Assembly (NCBI RefSeq): GCF_020171465.1 | Contig: NZ_JAIUZR010000003.1 | Coordinates: 62,001 to 126,000, forward strand | DNA length: 64,000 nt | Source: Lutimonas saemankumensis | GTDB taxonomy: Bacteria > Bacteroidota > Bacteroidia > Flavobacteriales > Flavobacteriaceae | Direction of reading: 5' to 3' | In this document: one piece after another, positions 6,911 to 14,018 of the stretch | Layout of the letters: every line of letters starts with the position of its first letter | Position numbering within the stretch: the stretch's first letter is position 1 | Position numbers and translations under genes: made by a program | Notes under the pieces: model-generated | Told to the model about the DNA's origin: nothing | The model's database searches: none | What the model saw: the letters and a program-made list of their open reading frames with translations, nothing else

Positions 6911-9382
6911 CTATCCGCCAAATTCTCCTCCTTCATCTCCATCCATTCCGCCACGCTGTCTCTGACGCTGTTTTTTCTGATTGAAACGATAGGTAAAGGA
7001 AAGTCTGAATTGACGCTGTCGCCATTGAAATTCACTCTTTTGTTCAAAGGAGTTGGTAAGGGTATTTGAGACGCGTTTTCTCGAATTGAACATGTCATCC
7101 ACGTTAAATACCAGTGTGCCGTTTCCTTTCAAAATATCCTTACTGAAAGCCATATTGGCCATAAACATTCCATCTGTTTTGGTTTGAGAGTTCTGTCTTG
7201 GGCCCCGGAACATCAGGGTGGTCTGCCAGTCGATTTCAGCGGGTAACATGATCTTGGAACTCGCCCTGGTAAACCAGCTGTTAAAATTGGACCCAAAGTC
7301 AACCCCGTCGTATTCTCCATCAATGGTTGAGTTGTAGAAATTAAAGCTCAGGTTGAACCTCCAGTTTTTCTTTGGGGTGTAGTTGGCTGAAAATTCAGTG
7401 CCGAACCGATCTTCTGTACTGAGGTTTATAGGAGTTATTCTGATAATTGGGATGCCATCTTCGGTTGTTTGTCCCGTGTCCTGTCTTATAAATTGAAATA
7501 CATCTGTGGCATGGCTGAAATAAACAGAAGTGTTAAAAGTAACTTTTTGCCATCTTTTAAAATATCCCAGATCCATTCCATGAGAAATGGAAGGGTCAAG
7601 ATCCGGATTTCCCTGAAATATGTTTGTCTGACTTGATTGAGAAGGAAAAGGATTAATAAACCAGGACCTTGGTCTTCTGATCCTGCTGTTATAACCCAGT
7701 GTCAGGTTTTCACTCTCCGTAAATTCATATACCAGGTTTACAGTAGGAAAGAAATTGACGTAATTTTTGGTATTTACTGAGTCGATATTTTTTCCGGTTG
7801 ATCGGATATCTATATTTGTTCCTTCAACCCTCAATCCCAGTAAAGCTGAAAATTTCCCAAACTTGTTCCCGTATTGCCCGTAAAACGCTGATATCAGCTC
7901 TTCATATTCAAAAAAATTGGTAAGGCTGTCATTCACTATGAAATCTCCATTTTCATCTTCGTCATAAAACCTGTAATCCGTATCCCTGTCTTCAGCGTTT
8001 ATTCTAACCCCGAGTTCAACCTGCTGATTCTCACCAATAGGAAGGACATAGTCACTTTGAAGGAGGAATCGTTTTTGTATTTCATCGGAATAAATTTTTT
8101 GAGATGGCAGGTCCTTTTGTGCAGGAAAAAGTTCCTCATTGGTGATCAGGCTGTTAAGCGTTTGGCTGTTGTCCTGATATTGGAGATCGAGATCAATCTG
8201 GTGGCCTTCATTTTTGAATTTATGCATGAAATTCAGGTCATACTGAAAAACGTTTCCATCCGATTCTTCATTCTCATTTCTGAATGTGGTATTGGCCAGA
8301 TCATCAAAATCATTATAGGCGTCCGTGAAATTTTCAGAGGAATTGCCTCTTTTCGAATCCCGGTACAAAAAACTTCCTGTAAGTGATGTGTTTTTTGTAA
8401 AATAATATTCAAGGCCAATATTGGCATTCAAGTTTTTTCTCGATCTAATGTAATCGATCTTCTGGTCTGTAAAAGGGTAGGTGGCATTGGGAGAAAAATA
8501 AACCGTCTCATAACTGGCATTACCCGGTGCTTCTCTGTCCGAATAGCCTATATTTGTAAAGAAGTTTACTTTTTCCAGTCGGTAATTCAGGCTGGCTGAT
8601 CCTCCGTAATATTTTGGCTCACCGAGATTTATGGTACCGACACCGTTAAATCCTGTAGCTTTGTCTCTTCTTAATATAATATTCAAAATTCCTGCTGTTC
8701 CTTCGGCATCATATCTGGCTGAAGGACTCGTGATAACCTCAACTTTAGCAATGGCATCTGCAGGGAATTGACGCAAAGCTTCAGTATCGTTCAAACCAAT
8801 CAAGCCACTTGGTTTACCATCAATCAGGATTCTGACATTTTCATTTCCCCGAAGGCTCACTACACCTTCAGCATCAACGGTTACTGAAGGAACATTGTCA
8901 AGCACATCACTCGCAGTTCCCCCTTTTACCGTCATATCTTTTCCTACGTTATAGATCTTTTTATCAAGTCTGACTTCCATAGTACTTTTTTCGGCAATGA
9001 CTTCAACTTCATCAAGCGCTTCTGAATCTTCCTCAAGAAAAATTTCTCCAAGATCAATATTTTCGTTGATTTCAATATTCTCGAGGGATACAGTTTTAAA
9101 AGAAAGGAATTCAAAGCTTATATTGTATCTGCCTCTTGGGGCTTCAATCAGAAATTTTCCTTTGTCATCGGTCATACCACCAAAAACCTTCTGACCCCTT
9201 AATGGTTTCAAAATAACCGTAGTAAACTCCAAGGGTATTTTTTCATTCTTTTCATAAACCACCCCAATAATTTCAAACGTTTCCCGCTGGGGTCTTCCAT
9301 CTCCCTCAGGTCTTTTACGCTCTTGACTTAAGCCGATTGAATGAATAAAAAAAAGGCAGATAAAAAGTATGGAAAGTCTCAT
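6911..9382 (-). CDS. TonB-dependent receptor, outer-membrane beta-barrel type with CarboxypepD-reg domain
   Basis: An 823-residue outer-membrane protein. A signal peptide (MRLSILFICLFFIHSIGLSQ) precedes a carboxypeptidase-regulatory-like beta domain at roughly residues 36-115, a plug with the RGNENVRILIDGKPSGL and SARYDAEGTAGILNIILRR motifs, and a C-terminal beta-barrel rich in alternating aromatic strands. It belongs to the group with an OMP_b-brl_3 barrel, not the SusC family, and no SusD partner is present. The ligand is unknown. The mature N-terminus (RKRPEGDGRPQRE) and the C-terminal tail after the last strand (QKKQRQRQRGG, then an acidic Gly-rich end) are both rich in Arg, Gln and Gly, which is unusual. 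It is paralogous to the gene at 9768-12203. Confidence 0.9.
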   Translation of the reverse strand: MRLSILFICLFFIHSIGLSQERKRPEGDGRPQRETFEIIGVVYEKNEKIPLEFTTVILKPLRGQKVFGGMTDDKGKFLIEAPRGRYNISFEFLSFKTVSLENIEINENIDLGEIFLEEDSEALDEVEVIAEKSTMEVRLDKKIYNVGKDMTVKGGTASDVLDNVPSVTVDAEGVVSLRGNENVRILIDGKPSGLIGLNDTEALRQFPADAIAKVEVITSPSARYDAEGTAGILNIILRRDKATGFNGVGTINLGEPKYYGGSASLNYRLEKVNFFTNIGYSDREAPGNASYETVYFSPNATYPFTDQKIDYIRSRKNLNANIGLEYYFTKNTSLTGSFLYRDSKRGNSSENFTDAYNDFDDLANTTFRNENEESDGNVFQYDLNFMHKFKNEGHQIDLDLQYQDNSQTLNSLITNEELFPAQKDLPSQKIYSDEIQKRFLLQSDYVLPIGENQQVELGVRINAEDRDTDYRFYDEDENGDFIVNDSLTNFFEYEELISAFYGQYGNKFGKFSALLGLRVEGTNIDIRSTGKNIDSVNTKNYVNFFPTVNLVYEFTESENLTLGYNSRIRRPRSWFINPFPSQSSQTNIFQGNPDLDPSISHGMDLGYFKRWQKVTFNTSVYFSHATDVFQFIRQDTGQTTEDGIPIIRITPINLSTEDRFGTEFSANYTPKKNWRFNLSFNFYNSTIDGEYDGVDFGSNFNSWFTRASSKIMLPAEIDWQTTLMFRGPRQNSQTKTDGMFMANMAFSKDILKGNGTLVFNVDDMFNSRKRVSNTLTNSFEQKSEFQWRQRQFRLSFTYRFNQKKQRQRQRGGMDGDEGGEFGG

Positions 9383-9485
9383 AGGGTCGTTTCAGTAAAG
9401 ATCATCATTTGGACGTGCAAGATAGATTTTAGTTTAAACGACAACTTGTTAATATTTTGTTAATTTAAATTACTCATATAATTAA

Positions 9486-9515
9486 TTGTCATTTTAAAAT
9501 AATGTATTATTTTTG
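9486..9515 (+). promoter_or_regulatory. Strong flavobacterial promoter for the 55-aa membrane peptide gene
   Basis: TTG at 9486-9488 is followed by a 19-nt spacer and TATTTTTG at 9508-9515, an exact match to TTG-N19-TAnnTTTG. It is the best promoter in the window. The predicted start near 9520 gives a leader of about 25 nt before the ATG at 9545. Confidence 0.7.
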
Positions 9516-9544
9516 GCACAGAAATAAACCAAGTATAAACGGAT

Positions 9545-9712
9545 ATGGAAATAGGTCAATTTTTAGGATTTTTAGTTTTTTTAACCATCTTTACAATGGG
9601 GTTCTGGATGTTGATTTTTCTGTTGACCACGGTGGTTCCGTATTGGTTATTTGGTAATTTAATCGAAAATTGGAAGTTAAAGAAGGAAGCCAAAAAGGCA
9701 AAATCAAAATAA
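9545..9712 (+). CDS. Small membrane protein, 55 aa
   Basis: An intact 55-codon frame encoding a single hydrophobic segment (about residues 6-37, including FLGFLVFLTIFTMGFW and MLIFLLTTVVPYWLF), followed by a strongly basic tail (NWKLKKEAKKAKSK). It has its own consensus promoter (9486-9515) and a strong terminator just after the stop, so it is a complete monocistronic gene. The topology is probably one long or two short membrane helices with the Lys-rich tail in the cytosol. I do not recognise the family. It lies between two receptor genes transcribed the other way. It might be an inner-membrane accessory or regulatory peptide, but nothing in the sequence fixes a role. Confidence 0.75.
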   Translation: MEIGQFLGFLVFLTIFTMGFWMLIFLLTTVVPYWLFGNLIENWKLKKEAKKAKSK

Positions 9713-9717
9713 AACGA

Positions 9718-9746
9718 AAAGCTTGTTGAATTAACAAGCTTTTTTT
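9718..9746 (+). terminator. Rho-independent terminator
   Basis: A 10-bp perfect stem (AAAGCTTGTT at 9718-9727 with AACAAGCTTT at 9733-9742), a 5-nt loop and a run of T follow the 55-aa gene. The A-tract on the left side means it could also serve the receptor gene converging from the right. Confidence 0.85.
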
Positions 9747-9767
9747 ATGCTTCCTTTAGAGATTTTT

Positions 9768-12203
9768 CTACTGTTTGAGTTGATCTTCAATTTCAAAAAT
9801 ATTCTTGTCTATATCTTTAGCCCTGTTCTGACTGTTTCTTCTATTGCTCTTATTGAAACGATACGAAAAGGAAAGCAGGTATTGTGTATCGAATATAAAG
9901 TCTCTTTGGGTTATCGTATTCGCCTCCAAAGAACTGAATTGTGCTTTCTTAGTATAAAATATATCATTGACCTTAAAGCTTAAAGTAGATTTGCCTCCCC
10001 AAAAATCTTTGGCAACGTTGAGATTAGCGTACTGGAAGGCTTTTAATTCAGTTATCGCAGTTTTCTGAGCTGATTGATAAGTATAGTCTATATTGAAACG
10101 CAAGGTATTATTGATCCTGTAGAGAAGCCTGAAATTCCCGTACCAGACCCAGTTATCAAAGTCGTAAGCATTATCACGGGTGTCTGAGAGTTGAGAATAG
10201 TAAGGACTTAAAACACCATAGAGCCTCAGCTTATTGTTGGGGCTATACGTAGCTTCCACCTCTAAACCGGTGTAGTTCAATGTTCCATTGTTAATGGGTA
10301 TTCTTCTAAAAATATCAAATCCGTCAATGGTCTGATTACCAGTATTCTCCAGTACGTTTAATATCCTGTCCGTGGAATTTGAGTAAAAAAGAGCTGTATT
10401 CATTGTTACCTTTTCGAATTCATGATAGTATTCAAGGTAGAAATAGTTTGTGTAATAAGGTTGCAGATAAGGGTTTCCAACCAGAATAAATCTTTCATCA
10501 GTAAATGAATTGAACGGATTAAGTTGGGATATCGAAGGCCTGTCAATATACTTAGTGTATCCGATGGAAAGAAGATTATCTTCTTTAAAAGAATACGTGA
10601 TCAATGCATTTGGAAAAAGATCTGTATAATCATTTGCAAAAGTTGAATCTATGATTTTTTCTTCAATCTCCGTATTTGTGATTTCAGTTCGAAGGCCAAG
10701 AGAAAAACTCAATTTTTCAAGTTGTTTGGAATAACTAGCATAAAAAGCATTAATGGTTTCTTTATATGCAATTCTGCTCGTAAAATCGGGGATCAAATCA
10801 AATCTGTTCGTTGAAGGATTTAAATTGCTCGAGGCAAAATCATTGTCGTAATTTCTGAAACTGGTTTTTATTCCTGCTTCAAAGTTTGCATCATTTTTTA
10901 GAGGAAGTGTATAATCTGCTTTCAGATAGAAGTTATCGACAGATTCATCCTTAACATACTTTTGCTCAGAAACACCATTTCCAGGAAAGGTTTCTGTATT
11001 TAAGATATCCGTTTCATTATCTGCCAGGCTGTTGTCGTATTTCAGGTCGAACGACAGCTGGTGACCTTCCTTTTCGAATCTGGTGGCGTAACGAATATAG
11101 GCCTCCAAAAACCCTTCATCTGTATTGTCATCTACATCTCGAATGGAGGATTTTATCAACGTATTTAAGGGTTGATAATCATTCAAAATCAATTCGGAAT
11201 CATAGTTTTTGTTGGCGTTGGTATATAGAACAGATGTTGTGAGTGTATTCTTTTCGTCAAGATAAAAGTCACTCCCCAAATTGATCAAAAAACTATTTCT
11301 CTGCCTGTAATCAGATCGAATCTGATCAAAATTTCCCGTTGGTTCCTGATTCTCGTCCAAAAAGATCTGTTCGATCTCCGTGTCCTTGATTTTGACAGCA
11401 TGGTTGAAACTTACAGTAGAATACATATTGATCTTGTCTGTTTTATAATTGACAAAAGCCGACAAACCATCATTATCTGGTATTCCAAGGTGTCCCTCTA
11501 CCGTTCCGTTATAGCCTTCAATTGTTCTTTTCTTCAGGATAATATTTAAAATTGCACCGCTTCCTTCGGCATCGTATTTTGCCGATTGAGAAATGATCTC
11601 TACCTTGTTAATTGAGTTGGCCGGTATCAGACTCAGAATATCCGCATTGCTAATCTGTCCTGCATAAGGTTTTCCGTCTACAAGGACAAGAGCAGGGTTA
11701 CCTCTTATGGTTATATTTCCCTGTAAATCAACTTTTACCGTTGGGGTATTTTCAAGAACTGTAATTGCATTTCCTCCAATATTAGCGATATCTTTCGAGG
11801 CATTATAAATCTTTTTTGTCATTTCATGATCAACCAGTTTTGACCTGGCAATCAACTCAATTTCATCCAGGTTTTCTACATTCTTCTCCAGCTCTATCAC
11901 ACCCATCTCAATGTCCTGATTGACCGATAGGACTTTAATAATAAAAGGCTGGAACGATAAGGACTCGACGATGCAGTAATATTTGGAATCCTGAACTGAT
12001 AATTCAAATTTACCTTCTTTATCCGTTACATCCCCGGTAAGTTCACCTGAATTGATATCCTGAAGAGTCACCGTCACAAATTGCAAGGGAAGGTGAGTTT
12101 CGGCATCTTTAACATAGCCGGTAACGAGATTCGTTTTGTTTAGTTCCTGACCTAATAAACTGAAGGAGAGGAGAAACGTGATCAGAATACCAAATAGTTT
12201 CAT
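9768..12203 (-). CDS. TonB-dependent receptor-like outer-membrane protein
   Basis: An 811-residue outer-membrane protein with the same architecture as the gene at 6911-9382. A signal peptide (MKLFGILITFLLSFSLLGQ) precedes a carboxypeptidase-regulatory-like domain (~25-105), a plug with RGNPALVLVDGKPYAG and SAKYDAEGSGAILNIILKK, and a long beta-barrel including LSIGYTKYIDRPSISQLNPF and YLLSFSYRFNKSNRR. The start is set at ATG 12203 because the longer frame begins with TTG. The two receptors share order and motifs and look like diverged duplicates. No SusD, TonB or binding-protein gene is nearby to indicate the ligand. The tail beyond the last strand is longer and ends in a polar helix (KNIFEIEDQLKQ). 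Confidence 0.9.
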   Translation of the reverse strand: MKLFGILITFLLSFSLLGQELNKTNLVTGYVKDAETHLPLQFVTVTLQDINSGELTGDVTDKEGKFELSVQDSKYYCIVESLSFQPFIIKVLSVNQDIEMGVIELEKNVENLDEIELIARSKLVDHEMTKKIYNASKDIANIGGNAITVLENTPTVKVDLQGNITIRGNPALVLVDGKPYAGQISNADILSLIPANSINKVEIISQSAKYDAEGSGAILNIILKKRTIEGYNGTVEGHLGIPDNDGLSAFVNYKTDKINMYSTVSFNHAVKIKDTEIEQIFLDENQEPTGNFDQIRSDYRQRNSFLINLGSDFYLDEKNTLTTSVLYTNANKNYDSELILNDYQPLNTLIKSSIRDVDDNTDEGFLEAYIRYATRFEKEGHQLSFDLKYDNSLADNETDILNTETFPGNGVSEQKYVKDESVDNFYLKADYTLPLKNDANFEAGIKTSFRNYDNDFASSNLNPSTNRFDLIPDFTSRIAYKETINAFYASYSKQLEKLSFSLGLRTEITNTEIEEKIIDSTFANDYTDLFPNALITYSFKEDNLLSIGYTKYIDRPSISQLNPFNSFTDERFILVGNPYLQPYYTNYFYLEYYHEFEKVTMNTALFYSNSTDRILNVLENTGNQTIDGFDIFRRIPINNGTLNYTGLEVEATYSPNNKLRLYGVLSPYYSQLSDTRDNAYDFDNWVWYGNFRLLYRINNTLRFNIDYTYQSAQKTAITELKAFQYANLNVAKDFWGGKSTLSFKVNDIFYTKKAQFSSLEANTITQRDFIFDTQYLLSFSYRFNKSNRRNSQNRAKDIDKNIFEIEDQLKQ

Positions 12204-12301
12204 TTCAAAAAGGCGCAATTCGATAAAAATAGCTTATTTCCGAACAAAATAAAATAGTGGTTTCGGGGTATTTTCAGTCATTTACATTGAGTTCGATATA
12301 G

Positions 12302-12640
12302 TTAAAGGAGATCTTTGATTTTTTCCGGAGGTCTGCCTATTACGGCCTTTTCTCCTTTCACAAAAATTGGTCTTTCGATCAATTTTGGGAATTCAATCAT
12401 GGCTTCAATCACTTCCTGTTCACTCAGATTTTTATTTTTGAAATTTTCTTTCCAGTCCCTTTCATTCTTTCTGACCAGTTCTATAGCCGGAATGTCTAAT
12501 TTCCTTAAAATTTCAGTGAGTTCCTCAGCTGAAACAGGTTCTTTTAAGTATTCTCTGATTTCGAAATCCACATTGGCTTCCTTAACGATGGCAAGACCTT
12601 GTCTGCTTTTGCTGCACCTGGGATTGTGATAGATTTTCAT
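12302..12640 (-). CDS. arsC: ArsC-family thioredoxin-fold reductase (arsenate reductase-like)
   Basis: A 112-residue glutaredoxin/thioredoxin-fold protein starting MKIYHNPRCSKSRQGL, with the redox Cys in RCSKS, then REYLKEPVS and the arsenate-reductase RPIFV segment (IERPIFVKGEKAVIGRPPE) containing the conserved Arg residues. This fits the ArsC (E. coli plasmid type) family, which reduces arsenate with glutathione/glutaredoxin, though many chromosomal members are Spx/YffB-like with uncertain substrates. There are no ars efflux or regulator genes nearby, so the arsenate role is inferred from the family only. A - strand -7 box lies at 12669-12676. Confidence 0.85.
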   Translation of the reverse strand: MKIYHNPRCSKSRQGLAIVKEANVDFEIREYLKEPVSAEELTEILRKLDIPAIELVRKNERDWKENFKNKNLSEQEVIEAMIEFPKLIERPIFVKGEKAVIGRPPEKIKDLL

Positions 12641-12668
12641 TTTTAACAGGTTTGATTTGTTGTGAGTT

Positions 12669-12676
12669 CAAAAATA
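12669..12676 (-). promoter_or_regulatory. -7 element of arsC-like gene
   Basis: TATTTTTG on the - strand matches TAnnTTTG and gives a leader of about 25 nt. It sits back to back with the tatD -7 box, so the two divergent promoters overlap. Confidence 0.45.
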
Positions 12677-12700
12677 AAGCATTTTTTGCTTATGTTAAAT

Positions 12701-12708
12701 TATATTTG
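12701..12708 (+). promoter_or_regulatory. -7 element of tatD, four bases before the ATG
   Basis: TATATTTG is followed by only CCCT before the ATG at 12713. If the usual distance holds, transcription starts at or next to the start codon, giving a leaderless mRNA. No clear -33 TTG is present. Confidence 0.5.
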
Positions 12709-12712
12709 CCCT

Positions 12713-13480
12713 ATGATGTTAACAGATACGCACACCCATTTATATGTGGAACAATTCGACGAAGACAGGCGGGAAATTGTAGAAAAGGCAATTGCTCTGG
12801 GTATAGAGCGATTTTTTATTCCCGCCATCGACGCCTCCTATTATCCAAGAATGTATGAACTGGAGAGGTCTTTCCCGGAAAATATATTTTTGATGGCTGG
12901 TCTCCATCCGACTCACGTCAATAAAGATTATTTGCAGGAATTATCGGAAGTAGAGAAACAATTGGATAACCACAAGTTTTATGCAATTGGCGAAATTGGA
13001 ATGGATCTGTACTGGGATAAGACCTTTCTGGAAGAACAGAAAGAAGCTTTTAAAGTGCAGATTTCCTGGGCGAAAAAAAGGAATCTGCCCATTGCGATCC
13101 ATTGCAGGGAAGCGTTTGATGAGATTTTTGAGGTGATGGATCAGGTCAACGATGAAGATCTGAATGGAATTTTTCATTGTTTTACCGGAAACAGGGAACA
13201 GGCAGATAAAGTTTTATCCTATGGTTTTAAATTGGGAATCGGGGGAGTTGTTACGTTTAAGAATGGTGGTTTGGATAAATTTATTGGAGAAATACCCTTG
13301 GAACATATTGTGCTTGAAACGGATTCTCCCTATCTTGCTCCGAGCCCTTTTCGCGGGAAGAGAAATGAGAGTGCCTATCTTATTCATATTCTGGATAAAC
13401 TAGCAGATATTTATGGCTGTAGCCCTGAAATAATAGCTAAAATCACAACGAAGAATTCTCAGGAACTCTTTGGAGTATAA
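12713..13480 (+). CDS. tatD: TatD-family metal-dependent DNase
   Basis: A 255-residue TIM-barrel amidohydrolase relative of the TatD/YcfH family. Metal-binding motifs are visible: TDTHTHLY near the start, GEIGMDLYW, IHCREAF, FHCFTG and LETDSPYLAP. The family has metal-dependent deoxyribonuclease activity and a proposed role in DNA repair and protein quality control. The start is the ATG at 12713 (or 12716); the longer GTG frame would begin upstream of the -7 box at 12701-12708. The ogt gene follows 7 nt after the stop, so the two probably form a DNA-maintenance operon. Confidence 0.93.
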   Translation: MMLTDTHTHLYVEQFDEDRREIVEKAIALGIERFFIPAIDASYYPRMYELERSFPENIFLMAGLHPTHVNKDYLQELSEVEKQLDNHKFYAIGEIGMDLYWDKTFLEEQKEAFKVQISWAKKRNLPIAIHCREAFDEIFEVMDQVNDEDLNGIFHCFTGNREQADKVLSYGFKLGIGGVVTFKNGGLDKFIGEIPLEHIVLETDSPYLAPSPFRGKRNESAYLIHILDKLADIYGCSPEIIAKITTKNSQELFGV

Positions 13481-13487
13481 AACGATA

Positions 13488-13970
13488 ATGAATTCATACG
13501 AAACAGCTTACATTAAGACACCTCTGGGAATTGCCAAAATCGTTGGGGATCAGGAAGGTATTTCGGAAGTTTCTGTCCTTGAAGAAAGGCTGCCTGTAAC
13601 TGAAAATCCTTCTCAGGTACTTTTGGAATGTATCAGGCAGTTGAACGAGTATTTTTCGGGTGAAAGAAAAGTGTTTACCATTAAATTGAATCCTGCAGGT
13701 ACGGCGTTTCAAAAGAAAGTTTGGATGGAATTGTTATCGATACCTTATGGGAAGACTTCAACATACATGGAACAGACCTTGAAATTAGGTGATAGCAAAG
13801 CGATAAGAGCCGTGGCTGCTGCCAACGGTAAAAATCCAATATGGATAATCATTCCCTGTCACCGAGTTATTGGTAAAAACGGATCACTTACGGGTTATGC
13901 CGGAGGATTGTGGAGAAAGAAATGGTTACTTGAACATGAAAGTCCTACCCGGCAGACAAGTTTGTTTTAG
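13488..13970 (+). CDS. ogt: Methylated-DNA--protein-cysteine methyltransferase
   Basis: A 160-residue DNA-repair protein that transfers alkyl groups from O6-alkylguanine to its own cysteine. The active-site motif IIPCHRVIG and the helix-turn-helix region (FQKKVWMELLSIPYGKTSTY, with AIRAVAAANGKNP) are intact, and the C-terminal GYAGGLWRKKWLLEHE is standard. The ATG at 13488 is used; a TTG at 13470 would overlap tatD. It carries no N-terminal Ada regulatory domain, so it is an Ogt-type enzyme not expected to sense damage itself. Confidence 0.95.
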   Translation: MNSYETAYIKTPLGIAKIVGDQEGISEVSVLEERLPVTENPSQVLLECIRQLNEYFSGERKVFTIKLNPAGTAFQKKVWMELLSIPYGKTSTYMEQTLKLGDSKAIRAVAAANGKNPIWIIIPCHRVIGKNGSLTGYAGGLWRKKWLLEHESPTRQTSLF

Positions 13971-14018
13971 GATCGTGGAAATTGGAGGAATAAATTGCTA
14001 TGATTGATTGATTATCCC

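Noticed and set aside
6783-7069. Short + strand frames in the fumC-receptor gap (60-65 codons)
   Set aside because: They overlap the ends of fumC and the receptor gene and have no promoter or recognisable protein.
6911-12203. A polysaccharide utilisation locus
   Set aside because: TonB receptors are present, but there is no SusD, glycoside hydrolase, sulfatase or hybrid two-component regulator nearby, and the receptors are not of the SusC type.
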